The notes beneath the pieces are model-generated. The model saw only the letters and a list, made by a program, of their open reading frames with translations. It did not search any database and was not told the DNA's origin. A DNA stretch of 64,000 bases from a virus. The DNA is taken from positions 1 through 64,000 of IMG/VR virus record IMGVR_UViG_3300043331_000919; one strand, 5' to 3'. Positions 15,607 to 25,093 of this stretch are shown piece after piece (the first letter of the stretch is position 1; every line of letters starts with the position of its first letter). Both the position numbers and the translations under genes were made by a program.

Positions 15607-16124
15607 CCTGGCTGCGACACGCCTCTCGACACGTCCACCACTCGGTGGCCGACTACCTGCGCGCCCAGCTCGACGCCCTGAACTGGACCGACGAGGCGAA
15701 CACGCCGTTCGGGGCGCCCGCCGTCGACCTGCGCACGAGCGCCTCGATCGTGGGCGAGAAGCTCGTCGAGGGTATCTCCGCCGGCGTCGTCACGATCACC
15801 CTCGGACCGGAGCTGGCCCCCGAGGAGGAGGAGCTCGGCGGTCCGCTGTCACTGCAGGAGTACCCCTTCTTCATCGACATCTTCCAGGAGTCCGAGGGCG
15901 TGTGCACTGCGCTCGCCTGCGACATCCGGGACATCTTCATGGGCCGCCTGGCGGGCACGCAGCGCTGGCTGCCCGTCACCAACCAGGCCACCGACGCGGT
16001 CGTCGCGGGCTGGAAGCTGGAGTTCGACGACGTCGAGCGCGTCACTCCGGACCAGCGCTTCACCCTGCCCTGGCAGGTGGTGAAGGTGACCGCGTCGGCG
16101 TACTTCCCCGAGGTGGTCTACTGA
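15603..16124 (+). CDS. tail terminator/completion-like protein
   Basis: The 173-residue product occupies the tail-terminator position, third in the connector block. It has an N-terminal helix (SVADYLRAQLDAL) and alternating beta segments (VVTITLGPELAP, FFIDIFQES), a pattern seen in gpU-like tail terminators. ATG overlaps the preceding TGA. Confidence 0.55.
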   Translation: MTWLRHASRHVHHSVADYLRAQLDALNWTDEANTPFGAPAVDLRTSASIVGEKLVEGISAGVVTITLGPELAPEEEELGGPLSLQEYPFFIDIFQESEGVCTALACDIRDIFMGRLAGTQRWLPVTNQATDAVVAGWKLEFDDVERVTPDQRFTLPWQVVKVTASAYFPEVVY

Positions 16125-16411
16125 TGCAGTTCATCAAGAACCTGCTGAACGAGCAGCGCAAGCGGGCCGTGGGCAACCTGATGCGCCACATCGAGACCAA
16201 GGTCTACCCGCACCTGCCGCCGGCCGAGTGCGCCGATCTGCGCGCCAAGGTGATCGGGGCGCTCGGGCAGTACCACGACACCTGCCTCGACATCGTGAAG
16301 GCGTCCGTCGCTGACGGCAGCGTGCTCAACGACGAGGCGCTCGTGGTGCTCGCGCGCATGGAGGGCGCGCTCGCCGACCTGCGTCGCGAGGTGGACCATG
16401 CCGAGCGCTGA
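16124..16411 (+). CDS. small helical hypothetical protein (95 aa)
   Basis: The helical protein (IKNLLNEQRKRAVGNLMRHIETK onward) lies between connector genes with one-base overlaps and extends 14 bases into the next gene. No family recognised; structural or assembly accessory by position. Confidence 0.55.
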   Translation: MQFIKNLLNEQRKRAVGNLMRHIETKVYPHLPPAECADLRAKVIGALGQYHDTCLDIVKASVADGSVLNDEALVVLARMEGALADLRREVDHAER

Positions 16412-17063
16412 GATCCGCCTCCGGGTCGACGAGACTCCGAACCTGCGCAACGAGCTCGGCCAGTACACCTCGGCCGGCGTGCAAGAGATGCGGGACCGCA
16501 ACCAGCGCTACGCCATCAGCCTGCAGTCCCAGGTCGCGCTCCGGATGCGCAACCACATCGCCTTCGGCCGCCGGCCCAACGTCTCCACCGGACGACTGCT
16601 GCGCAGCACCATCGACGCCCGCAACATCCTCGTCGACCAGTACTACGTCGGCGTCGGCCGCCCGGACTGGCTGGACAAGTCGGTCGCCCGGTACTGGCGC
16701 ACCTTCGAGGAGGGCTCGGCCGCGGTCTGGCGACGCCCGTTCGCCGGCATGCAGCTGCGTGGCCGGTTCGGCGGCAGCATCGTCGGCTGGGCCCCCACGC
16801 GCACCCCGGGACCGCAGCCCCAGCCGCTCGCCGGCGGCCCCTGGAACGCGCAGGGCGGCAAGCTCCGCTGGTACTGGACGATGCCGCTGAACGACAACTT
16901 CGTGGTCAAGCGCGAGATCCAGCCCGCCAACATCTACGCCGAGGTCGCCCGCGAGGGCAACCTCAACGAGTACGCCGTGGCCAGTGCGCTGCGCTGGTTC
17001 GACCGGGTCTTCTCCCGCGGACTCTCGCCGTCGACCCCGCCGTACTTCTACGGGATGCGCTGA
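16398..17063 (+). CDS. minor structural protein, connector block
   Basis: The 221-residue product is basic and rich in Arg, Trp and Tyr (VALRMRNHIAFGRRP, KSVARYWRTFEEG, KLRWYWTMPLNDNF). It precedes the tail tube gene, a slot often holding HK97 gp10-like or minor head-tail joining proteins. The start ATG has GAGGTGG upstream. It is followed by an intergenic region with palindromes. Confidence 0.55.
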   Translation: MPSAEIRLRVDETPNLRNELGQYTSAGVQEMRDRNQRYAISLQSQVALRMRNHIAFGRRPNVSTGRLLRSTIDARNILVDQYYVGVGRPDWLDKSVARYWRTFEEGSAAVWRRPFAGMQLRGRFGGSIVGWAPTRTPGPQPQPLAGGPWNAQGGKLRWYWTMPLNDNFVVKREIQPANIYAEVAREGNLNEYAVASALRWFDRVFSRGLSPSTPPYFYGMR

Positions 17064-17167
17064 CGATCTGAACGGGCGTTCCAACGGCGTTGGCACTCGC
17101 CGGGGGCTTGGTCGAAGTCACCCCTGAAGGCGCCGTCTGGGCGCTACGCCCAAGGAGAGGAGCCTCG
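17064..17167 (+). promoter_or_regulatory. intergenic region with two palindromes and GTCGAAGT before the tail tube gene
   Basis: AACGGGCGTT (17071-17080) is followed by a shorter-spaced palindrome CCAACGGCGTTGG (17081-17093) and GTCGAAGT (17111-17118). An SD (AAGGAGAGGAG) precedes ATG 17168. This is the clearest co-occurrence of the two recurring motifs. Confidence 0.5.
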
Positions 17168-18616
17168 ATGGCGATCAAGGGTGGTCAGATCCTGCACGTC
17201 GGCAACGGCGTCTCGGTGATCGACCGTGTCCAGACCGGTGGCCCCGGTCAGCTGAACATCCCGACCGAGAAGATCAACGAGCTCGGCAACTACAAGAGCG
17301 TCGCCACCATCCGGGACACCCCGGACCTGACGTTCTCGCTGGAGTCGCTCGACGTCTCCACCGAGATCGAGGCGCTGATCACGCGAGCGTACGGCGGCCG
17401 AGAGGTCTCCGACGCCGACATGACCGTGGCCGACAACACGCTCACCTCGCTGACTGCAGCGTTCACGTCCGACGACGTGGGCCGCCAGGTGGTCGTGGCC
17501 GGCGCCGGTGCGAACGGTGGCGACCTCGTCACCACCATCGACACCGTCACCAGCGCCACCGAGGCCGAGCTCGCAGACCCGTCCGTCGGGGCCGTCACCG
17601 GTGCCGACCTGCGGATCACCGTCGGCGGCATCGACCTCGCGCTGGCCAAGCCCACCGACTTCGCCAGCCAGTTCAAGGCCGGTCGTGACGCGGCCGAGCC
17701 GTTCCGCGTCGTCTGCGGCGTCGCGATCCCGTACCTCAACCTGGAGTCGGTGTCGTACCGGTTCGGCCTGCGGGACAACGCCACGCAGACCGTGAACTTC
17801 CGCGGCGACTCGATCTTCTACAGCCCGGGCGGCGTCTACGTCCAGGAGGTCGCCGGCACCGGCACGGCGGACCAGGAGATCGTCACCGACCACCCGGCGT
17901 TCGAGGTGGCCGAGGGCGACGCCCGCCGCATCCTGTCGATCACTGCGGGCAGCAAGCGGCTCGCGTTCGGCGCCGACTACACCGAGGCGTACGGCGCGGT
18001 CGCCGGCGGCGCGGCCGTCACCACGGTCACCCTCGACGAGGCCGTGGCGACCACCGAGATGGTCCGGGTCGTCTACGCCTCGCCGGACGTGCTCACCTAC
18101 GACCAGTCGGTGCACGCCGACCCGGCGGTGAAGCCGGCGGCCGTGAAGGGTCGCGACATCGAGATCTACGTCGGCGGCTACGACCCGGCTGACCACGCCG
18201 GCTCGGCGGTCAACAAGCTGGCGTCGGTGCAGTCGGTCGGCGTCGACTGGCGCGTCACCCTGGACCGCGACGAGGAGCTGGGCAACCACTACGCCGTGGC
18301 CCAGGACCACCTCGACGTGCCCGCGGTGACCGGCTCGGTGGACATCAAGCCGCGCGACCCCGCGGACCTGACGGCGCTGATCCGGAAGTTCCAGGGCGTC
18401 GCCGACGCGACCAAGGTGCTCGGTCCGTCCAGCGCGGTCCCGCTGCCGCTGGACATCCTGATCAAGCACCCCGACACCGGCGCCGTCCTGAAGCGCCTGC
18501 ACGTCCCGGACGCCCGGTTCACCACCCCGGGCTACCAGGGTCGCGCGGCGCAGAAGGCGACCGTCACTGTGCCCTTCGAGTCCGACGAGGGCAGCCTGCT
18601 CGTCTTCGAGCGCTGA
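17168..18616 (+). CDS. major tail (tube) protein
   Basis: The 482-residue protein lies between connectors and tail chaperones. The N-terminal domain (ILHVGNGVSVIDRVQTGGPG onward, with STEIEALITRAYGG) and the C-terminal segment (TGSVDIKPRDPADLTALIRKF, ending TVPFESDEGSLLVFER) match tail tube proteins. Residues about 80-160 and 230-320 look like added beta-sandwich modules (SLTAAFTSDDVGRQVVVAGA; AGSKRLAFGADYTE), explaining the larger than usual size. Confidence 0.8.
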   Translation: MAIKGGQILHVGNGVSVIDRVQTGGPGQLNIPTEKINELGNYKSVATIRDTPDLTFSLESLDVSTEIEALITRAYGGREVSDADMTVADNTLTSLTAAFTSDDVGRQVVVAGAGANGGDLVTTIDTVTSATEAELADPSVGAVTGADLRITVGGIDLALAKPTDFASQFKAGRDAAEPFRVVCGVAIPYLNLESVSYRFGLRDNATQTVNFRGDSIFYSPGGVYVQEVAGTGTADQEIVTDHPAFEVAEGDARRILSITAGSKRLAFGADYTEAYGAVAGGAAVTTVTLDEAVATTEMVRVVYASPDVLTYDQSVHADPAVKPAAVKGRDIEIYVGGYDPADHAGSAVNKLASVQSVGVDWRVTLDRDEELGNHYAVAQDHLDVPAVTGSVDIKPRDPADLTALIRKFQGVADATKVLGPSSAVPLPLDILIKHPDTGAVLKRLHVPDARFTTPGYQGRAAQKATVTVPFESDEGSLLVFER

Positions 18617-18633
18617 TCGGACAGCTGGAACTC

Positions 18634-18665
18634 GCCCCGGAGCCCACCCGAGAGGGCTCCGGGGC
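18634..18665 (+). terminator. stem-loop after the tail tube gene
   Basis: A perfect 12-base-pair stem (GCCCCGGAGCCC with GGGCTCCGGGGC) closes an 8-base loop. No T-run follows, so termination may be partial, adjusting chaperone versus tube protein levels. Confidence 0.6.
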
Positions 18666-18712
18666 GGTCCCGATTCGGGACTGGAATGGAACAGGACTAG
18701 GACAGGAGCACC

Positions 18713-19621
18713 ATGAACATCAGCGAGCGCCTGCGGCGGGTCACGGACCTGTTCGTGGAGGGCACCGAGGTCTACCTCGGTGACGACGAGGCCGGGCAGC
18801 CGGTCGTCATCTGGGTCAACAAGCTGAACTCCTTCGAGGTCGAGGAGGCCCGCCGCGACGGCCAGGCCCGCCGCGGTCTCCGCATGGTCGAGCTCGGCAA
18901 GGAGGACAACCCCGAGCGTGCCGGCATCGTCGCCGAGATGGCGCTGTGGGACGACGACCAGCTCGCCAAGAACTACGTCGGCCAGAAGGCGGACGAGATC
19001 GACCTGGAGGCGTACAACGACCACTACGCCGACCCCGAGCAGCGCGAGCTGCTGGAGACCATCACCCGGATGCCGCAGCTGCTCGACGAGGCTGGAGTCG
19101 CTGAGGACGACCCGCGGCGCACCGAGCTGATGAACGCGCAGGCCGCCTGGATGCAGGCCCTCGCCGACCGAACCAAGAAGCTGCGGAGCCGCGCGCTGGA
19201 GGACGCCCGCGCCGAGGAGCGCGAGGCGCTGGAACGGGCGTTCATCGAGAACTGGCGCCAGCGCGAGACGCTCGACGTGTTCATGGCCGAGCGTCGCAAC
19301 ACCCAGCTGTTCTACGCGCTGCGCGAGTGCAAGGCCCAGGACGTCTCCACCGGCGCCCGGCCCGGCAAGGTCTGGGACCACAGCGCCTGCGACCACAGTC
19401 AGCGACTCGTCGAGGATCGCGCCGAGGTCCGGATGCTCCCGGACACGATCATGGCGAGGTGCATCGAGACGCTCGACGAGATCACCGTCCCGCAGCGTGA
19501 AGCGGGAAACTCGGACGCTCCGGCGAGTTCCTCCGCGTCGTCGGAGCCTGCAAGGCAGCCGGAGGCGACGTCACAGGGATCTTCCCCGGAGGTAGCCCCC
19601 TCCGAGCCCCCCACGAGCTGA
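18713..19621 (+). CDS. tail assembly chaperone G
   Basis: The 302-residue acidic, helical protein lies immediately before the tape measure gene, the conserved position of the G chaperone. It begins NISERLRRVTDLFVEG, has a long coiled region (about 130-190) and ends in a disordered Ser/Glu/Pro tail after the slip site (from about residue 265). ATG has AGGAG upstream. Most ribosomes should finish here; a fraction shift at 19504-19510 to make GT. An AACGGGCGTT site lies at 19233-19242. Confidence 0.78.
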   Translation: MNISERLRRVTDLFVEGTEVYLGDDEAGQPVVIWVNKLNSFEVEEARRDGQARRGLRMVELGKEDNPERAGIVAEMALWDDDQLAKNYVGQKADEIDLEAYNDHYADPEQRELLETITRMPQLLDEAGVAEDDPRRTELMNAQAAWMQALADRTKKLRSRALEDARAEEREALERAFIENWRQRETLDVFMAERRNTQLFYALRECKAQDVSTGARPGKVWDHSACDHSQRLVEDRAEVRMLPDTIMARCIETLDEITVPQREAGNSDAPASSSASSEPARQPEATSQGSSPEVAPSEPPTS

Positions 19622-19836
19622 CGATCGCGGTGGCCGAGGCGCTGCGGGTGCTCGGCTACTTCTCCGCGCCGGAGGACGAAGTACCCAGCGAGAACATCTG
19701 GCACCACCCCCAGCGCTTGGAGGAGTGGTTCGAGGCGGTCAAGCAGCGCCGAGAGAACGGGATGCAGCCGGTCGAGGCTGCGGACGACGCGGACATGACC
19801 GGCAACGAGCTGGCACGGGAGCTGAGAGGGGACTGA
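18713..19836 (+). CDS. tail assembly chaperone GT (programmed -1 frameshift product)
   Basis: A -1 slip on G GGA AAC at 19504-19510 moves ribosomes into an open frame that continues without stops to TGA at 19834-19836. The T extension reads KLGRSGEFLRVVGACKAA, then AVAEALRVLGYFS and WHHPQRLEEWFEAVKQR, a sensible helical protein, whereas the zero-frame tail is low complexity. The fused protein would be about 374 residues. The G/GT ratio controls tape-measure loading in lambda-like tails. A free start at 19630 is possible but lacks an SD. Confidence 0.75.
19504..19510 (+). other. -1 ribosomal slippery heptamer GGGAAAC
   Basis: The heptamer is in the correct phase (G GGA AAC) for gene G and matches the X XXY YYZ rule. 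Both frames remain open across it, and the -1 frame runs to the start of the tape measure gene. The same class of site is used in lambda G/GT. Confidence 0.8.
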
Positions 19837-19837
19837 C

Positions 19838-22800
19838 ATGGCGGGCGATGTGCGCCGGTTCAACGTCATCGTCGGGATGGCGTTCAACCCCGGGGACGCG
19901 GTGCAGCAGGCCGCTCGAACGGCCGACCAGATCACCGACGTGTTCCGGCGCGCCTCGGCCGTCCCGGTCGGCATGTTCGACCGGCAGATGGCGGTCAACT
20001 TCGGCAACGAGCTCCGTGCGCAGGTCCAGCGCGCGGTCGGCGCCGACGTCCGCAACAGCCCGCTGTTCCAGTCGATGCGCCCGGTCGACCAGGCCGCGGT
20101 CCGCAGCACCGCGCCCACCGACACCAGCCGCTACCTCGCCGAGCAGATCGCGCTGACCCGGGCCCACCTCGCACAGGCCGCCACCGAGCGGAAGGCCGCG
20201 AAGCCGCTGGGCAGCGAGGGTGGCTTCGCCAACAAGTACGAGCGCCAGGACGCCCTCCTGGCCTCCACGCAGCGCGTCGAGCAGGCCAACCGACGTCTCG
20301 CCGCCGCTCAGGAGAAGCACGCCGCCCAGGCCGAGCGGCAGGCCACCAGCGAGGCGAACCTCGCCAACCGGCAGATGCAGGCGATGGGTCGCGAGATCAA
20401 CGCGATCCTCGACCGCGAGCGCAACGACCGCCGCATGATGGACCGGGAGTTCAACACCCGGGGGCAGACGATCCTCGCGATGCAGCGCCGCAAGGACGCC
20501 GAGGACGCCGCCACCGCCGCCCTCCAGCGGCAGACCGCGAGCCAGCAGGCCGCCGACCGGGCCGCGGCCGGCTTCGGGACGCCGGGCGTGCCGACCACCG
20601 CGCTCGGCCGCGCGCAGGCCGGCGTCACCTCGGCCGGCATCGCCCTGGAGTCGGCGCAGATGGCGTACGCCCGGGTGCTGCAGTCGGAGACCCGGACCGC
20701 CGAGCAGGTCATGGCCGCCCAGCGCCGCGTCATCAACGCCTCGAACCAGCTCGCCAGCGCTCGCTCCCGGGTCGCCGCACTGGAGTCTGCTGCCACCAGC
20801 CTCGGCTCCGGTGGCAGCGGGTCGTTCCGCGGCGACTTCATGACCGGCTTCCACGGACGCGGCGACCGACCGTACGCCGAGCAGATCGGTCAGGCGTTCA
20901 AGTTCTCGATCTTCTACGGCACCGCCTACAAGCTGCTGTTCGGGATCACGCAGACCTTCCAGGCCACGCTGCAGGAGGGCATCGCCTTCCAGCAGGGCAT
21001 CACCGAGCTCCGGCTCGCCACCGGCCGTTCCGTCGAAGCCGCGGCCGAGCTCGCGAACAAGCTCGGCGAGTCGTCGGCGAACTACGGCTTCGGCCCGTCG
21101 GCGGGCATCGAGATCGGCGCCCGGTCGATCGGGCTGTACGGCGCCACCGGTGCCGACCAGGCGACGCAGGACCGGATCGCCCAGATGAGTGCCGAGACGG
21201 TCTCGAAGATCGCGTTCAACTCCGGCATGCAGGCCTCCGACATCCAGGCGAACGTCGCCGCGATCACGCAGGCGTTCGGCATGGGGGCCGCCGGGCAGTA
21301 CCGCGTCGCGGATCTCGACGCCTACTTCTCCCGGGTCTTCGGTATCGGCACCGGTCAGACGCTGGAGACGGTCGCCCAGGCGGGCACCGTGGGCCGGGCG
21401 GCCGGCTTCTCGCAGGAGGAGGTCTCCGCGATCGCCGCGGACATGATCTCTCGGACCGGCCAGACTCCGGCCGCCGTCGCGGGCTTCATGGCGCAGATCT
21501 TCTCCCGCGGTGGCGAGGGGTCGCTGACCTCGGTGGCCGGGAAGTACGGCATCGACCCGACGCTGACGCTCGCCGACCAGATCGACGCGCTCGCTCGGGT
21601 CTACCAGGAGGCCACGAACCAGGAGCGCGCCGAGATCTCCGCCGCCTTCGGTCGCGGCAAGGTCCAGAACGCCGCCATCGCCCTGCTGCAGGACTACGAG
21701 GCCGTGCGACAGGCATCGCGAGACGCCCGCACCGACGCCACCGGTGCTGCGGACCGTGCCACCCAGATGCGCCTCGGCGACATCGGCGGTCAGCTGCAGG
21801 TCACGCTCGGTTCGATGAAGGAGTTCGCCTCCGTGCTCGGCCAGTCCGGGCTGCTGGAGGTGCTCGGCGTCGGTGTGCTGGTCTTCCGCGAGCTCATCGA
21901 GGGCGCCACCGAGCTGATCCGCCTGTGGAACGAGCTGGACGGACCCCTGAAGGCCGCGGCTGCCGGACTGGTCGCCCTCGCCCTCGCGGCCCGGGGCGGC
22001 GCGCTGACGAGCGTTGCCAGCGGCGCGCTCGGCAACGCCGCGCTGTTCCGCTCGGCTGGCGGCATGTACGCCGGTGGCGTCCCCATCGCGGCCGGCCGGA
22101 TGGGCATCGCGACCGCTGGTGGTGCCGTGGCCCCGCTCGCCTCCCGTGCTGGCCTCGCCGCCGGCGCTGGCGCACTGCTCGGTGCTGGCGGTGGCATCCT
22201 GCCGATCGCAGCCGCCGTCGGCGGGCTGTACGCCGTCGGCGAGCTGGCCGGCTCCTCCCGGCGACTCCGGGAGGCCCAGGAGAGCGCATCCGAGGCACTC
22301 CAGAACAGCGACCTCGCCCCCGGCGCGGGCCCCGACAGCTACCGGACCCGCGCGGCCGAGCTCACCGCCCAGGCCGCAGCCCAGCGCGAGGCCGCCTCCG
22401 GCTGGGCCGCCCGGATCGTCGGTGGCGGCTCCCAGCGCTCTGAGGCGCTCGACATGGCCAGCGCGCTCTCCGAGGAGGCCGCCCGCCTGGAGCGGGTCGC
22501 CCGGCGCGCCGAGCAGCTCTACGTCGAGCCCGAGCGTCCGCTGATCGAGTCGTTCGACGCCGACGGACTCGCCCAGAGCCTCGACCTGATCAGCGCCTCC
22601 GGGGGCACCGCCCGGGAGCGCCTCGACGCGCTGCAGGCCGCCCTGCTCGGGACCGCCGACGCCGCCCGCACCGCTGAGCAGGGCTTCGACCGCCGCCTGT
22701 TCGCGGGCGAGAACGCCCAGGGCGTCTTCGAGGCGATCTCCGGGCAGCAGTACGGCCGCGTCCTGCGCTCCGAGCCGGGCATGAAGGAGATCTTCGGGTC

Positions 22801-24661
22801 GCTGCTCACCTACTCGGGCACCGGGCCGCTGATCGAGGACCGCGAGTACAAGGACATCACCGGCGACCTGATCTCCAAGGCGCTCACCCAGAGCGATGTC
22901 GAGGGTCGCCTGCGCGAGCAGCTGGCCGGCATCACCGACCTCGGCGAGCTCGACCGCGGCAAGATCAACGAGATCGCCCAGCAGGTCGTCGGCGACACCG
23001 CCAACTCGCTCAGCGAGGACGCCATCGGCGAGGGCGGCCTCAGCGCCGAGGACGTGGCCAAGGTGCAGGAGGTCATGATCGGCCGCGTCCGGCGCTACCT
23101 GCTTGGTCAGACCCGCGGCCTCCGCGTGGCGCTCCAGAAGGGCCTGCGACTCACGCAGGCCGAGGGTGACGCTGCGATCGCGGCGCTCATGAACGAGTCC
23201 GCAGCGCTCGTCGACTCACTGCCCGAGACCGACTACTCCGGCCGCGTCGCCGAGGGCCGGCGGCTGATCCGGACCATCCGGGCCACGATCCGGCGCACCG
23301 CGGGCGGGGGCACCCCGCAGATGCTCGCCGCCCTCGCCTCGGCCGAACGCCAGCTCGCCGAGATGGAGTTCAACCGCCTGGAGAACGCCCGCCGCGTCGC
23401 ACAGCAGAACGCGCGTTCGCGCGCCGAGGTAGCGCGGATCGGCCGATCCTTCCTGCGCCGCGAGCTCCGCGCCGCGATCCGCGGAGGCAACCAGGATCTG
23501 CTCGCCCAGATCATCGGACAGGCGGGCAGCGCGGCCCTGCGCATCGCCCGAGAGATGATCCAGGAGGCCATCAACGCCGCCCGGGCCGCCAACCAGATCC
23601 GTCTGGAGATGCTGCAGGTGCAGCGCGAGGCGCAGGGCGCGCTGAGCAACCTCGACTTCGTGCGTGGCGGCCAGGGCCCCGGCCTGCAGCCGACCGTCAC
23701 TCCGGAGAACCAGGGGCTGCTCGACGTCATCAACAACACCCCGACCGCCGGGTCGCGCGAGGATGACGTCTACACCAGCGGTTCCGACGTGCCTGGTTAC
23801 AAGCCCCCGCCGAGCGCGGGCGAGGCGGCAGCGAAGGACAAGGAGACCGCGGCCGAGCGGGCTGCCGCTGCCCAGGCGGCGTACGCCGTGCGGTCGGAGT
23901 CCAGCATCGCTGCGGCTCGTGCCGAGATCTCCGCGGCTCGCGCCGCCATGGCCGAGGCCAAGAAGGGCACCGTCGCCTACTACGACGCGCTCGGGCAGTA
24001 CTTTGCGGCGCGGAACTCGCTGACCGACGCCATCCTGGAGTACCGCAACACCAAGATGATGCTCGGCATCGACATCACCAACCCGCTGGCTACCGCCCGC
24101 GTGGCGCTCCGGGCCGCCGAGCAGCAGCTCCGCTCGAACCGCGGCAAGGGCGAGGACGTGGTCGCGCAGAGCAAGCTCGACGTCCGACAGGCCCAGGCCG
24201 ACCTGGAGGCCCAGAAGTTCCAGCAGCGGCTCGACGCGGTCACGGTCGCCGAGGAGCTCGGCCGCATCTCGCACCGCGCCTACATCAACTACCTGGAGAA
24301 CGAGCGGCGCCGGCTGAACCGGATCAAGGACCGCTCCTACCAGCAGCAGCAGCAGCTCAACCAGATCGACCAGCTGCTGCAGTCGGCCGCCGAGGCGATG
24401 CAGGGGCAGTGGAACTTCGGCGACATCAACCTGCCGACGCCGTACCAGATCCGCCGGCGCGTCGAGGAGATGGGTCAGGCCACCGGGCTCAGCGGCCAGC
24501 AGGGCTGGACGAACTACTGGCAGCAGGGTGGCGCGTCGACCGGCCAGAGCATCACCAACATCAACATCGACGGTGCCGACGTCGGCATGGTGAAGAAGAT
24601 CCTGCGCGAGGTGGTGGGCGAGTACGCCCGCACCACCGGCTCGCGGCCCAGGCACAGGTAG
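19838..24661 (+). CDS. tape measure protein
   Basis: At 1607 residues it is the longest gene in the window and sets tail length; at roughly 1.5 angstrom per residue this predicts a tail of about 240 nm. The N-terminus is coiled coil and Gln/Ala/Arg-rich (about 1-330). The centre has hydrophobic segments (around 360-380, 690-720 and 770-800), and the C-terminal third is again helical with poly-Gln (YQQQQQLNQIDQLLQ). It follows the G/GT chaperones and precedes distal tail genes. An AACGCGCGTT site lies at 23408-23417. Confidence 0.9.
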   Translation: MAGDVRRFNVIVGMAFNPGDAVQQAARTADQITDVFRRASAVPVGMFDRQMAVNFGNELRAQVQRAVGADVRNSPLFQSMRPVDQAAVRSTAPTDTSRYLAEQIALTRAHLAQAATERKAAKPLGSEGGFANKYERQDALLASTQRVEQANRRLAAAQEKHAAQAERQATSEANLANRQMQAMGREINAILDRERNDRRMMDREFNTRGQTILAMQRRKDAEDAATAALQRQTASQQAADRAAAGFGTPGVPTTALGRAQAGVTSAGIALESAQMAYARVLQSETRTAEQVMAAQRRVINASNQLASARSRVAALESAATSLGSGGSGSFRGDFMTGFHGRGDRPYAEQIGQAFKFSIFYGTAYKLLFGITQTFQATLQEGIAFQQGITELRLATGRSVEAAAELANKLGESSANYGFGPSAGIEIGARSIGLYGATGADQATQDRIAQMSAETVSKIAFNSGMQASDIQANVAAITQAFGMGAAGQYRVADLDAYFSRVFGIGTGQTLETVAQAGTVGRAAGFSQEEVSAIAADMISRTGQTPAAVAGFMAQIFSRGGEGSLTSVAGKYGIDPTLTLADQIDALARVYQEATNQERAEISAAFGRGKVQNAAIALLQDYEAVRQASRDARTDATGAADRATQMRLGDIGGQLQVTLGSMKEFASVLGQSGLLEVLGVGVLVFRELIEGATELIRLWNELDGPLKAAAAGLVALALAARGGALTSVASGALGNAALFRSAGGMYAGGVPIAAGRMGIATAGGAVAPLASRAGLAAGAGALLGAGGGILPIAAAVGGLYAVGELAGSSRRLREAQESASEALQNSDLAPGAGPDSYRTRAAELTAQAAAQREAASGWAARIVGGGSQRSEALDMASALSEEAARLERVARRAEQLYVEPERPLIESFDADGLAQSLDLISASGGTARERLDALQAALLGTADAARTAEQGFDRRLFAGENAQGVFEAISGQQYGRVLRSEPGMKEIFGSLLTYSGTGPLIEDREYKDITGDLISKALTQSDVEGRLREQLAGITDLGELDRGKINEIAQQVVGDTANSLSEDAIGEGGLSAEDVAKVQEVMIGRVRRYLLGQTRGLRVALQKGLRLTQAEGDAAIAALMNESAALVDSLPETDYSGRVAEGRRLIRTIRATIRRTAGGGTPQMLAALASAERQLAEMEFNRLENARRVAQQNARSRAEVARIGRSFLRRELRAAIRGGNQDLLAQIIGQAGSAALRIAREMIQEAINAARAANQIRLEMLQVQREAQGALSNLDFVRGGQGPGLQPTVTPENQGLLDVINNTPTAGSREDDVYTSGSDVPGYKPPPSAGEAAAKDKETAAERAAAAQAAYAVRSESSIAAARAEISAARAAMAEAKKGTVAYYDALGQYFAARNSLTDAILEYRNTKMMLGIDITNPLATARVALRAAEQQLRSNRGKGEDVVAQSKLDVRQAQADLEAQKFQQRLDAVTVAEELGRISHRAYINYLENERRRLNRIKDRSYQQQQQLNQIDQLLQSAAEAMQGQWNFGDINLPTPYQIRRRVEEMGQATGLSGQQGWTNYWQQGGASTGQSITNINIDGADVGMVKKILREVVGEYARTTGSRPRHR

Positions 24662-24670
24662 GAGGTAGCG

Positions 24671-25093
24671 ATGGGTGTCTACGGTTCATGGGTCGCCCAG
24701 GCCCTGGGGGACTATCTGTCCGGGAAGACGGTGAAGGCGCTGCTGGTCGACGAGACCTTCACCTTCGAGCCAGATCATCAGTTTCGTTCTTCGATCTTCA
24801 CGGAGGTGTCCGGCTCGGGCTACACCCCTGGCGGGGTCGGGGTCACTGGAGTGGTGGTCACCTACGACGCCATGAGCGACCGGGTCGTACTCAACTGCGA
24901 CGACGTGACGTTCGGACTCGCCGACATCCCGCTCGTTGGCGGGATCGTCTTCTACGTCTCCACCGGCGTGGCTTCGGCGGACCCACTCCTTGCGGTGGAC
25001 ACCTTCGCCCCGGTCGAGGTGACTAGCGCAGCCAACCTGGTCTACACCGTGGCCACCGGGGGGCTTGTCGCCGCAACTCTCGGGACGCCCTGA
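24671..25093 (+). CDS. small beta-rich virion protein
   Basis: The 140-residue product is beta-rich (VKALLVDETFTFEPD, TGVVVTYDAMSDRVVLNCD, GGIVFYVSTG) and lies directly after the tape measure with an AGGAGGT SD. Position suggests a tail-tip or decoration component; similar Gly-rich small proteins occur in this slot in actinophages. Codon use and GC look slightly less extreme than in the tape measure. Confidence 0.6.
   Translation: MGVYGSWVAQALGDYLSGKTVKALLVDETFTFEPDHQFRSSIFTEVSGSGYTPGGVGVTGVVVTYDAMSDRVVLNCDDVTFGLADIPLVGGIVFYVSTGVASADPLLAVDTFAPVEVTSAANLVYTVATGGLVAATLGTP

Noticed and set aside
17144-19396. Very long leftward open frame (about 750 aa) opposite the tail tube and chaperone genes
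   Set aside because: High-GC codon-position shadow: low-complexity Val/Asp/Gly/Leu composition, no motif and no SD; the rightward genes explain the DNA.
19630-19836. Independent 68-aa gene between chaperone G and tape measure
   Set aside because: An in-phase slippery heptamer and a stop-free -1 frame make it the T extension of a frameshifted chaperone.
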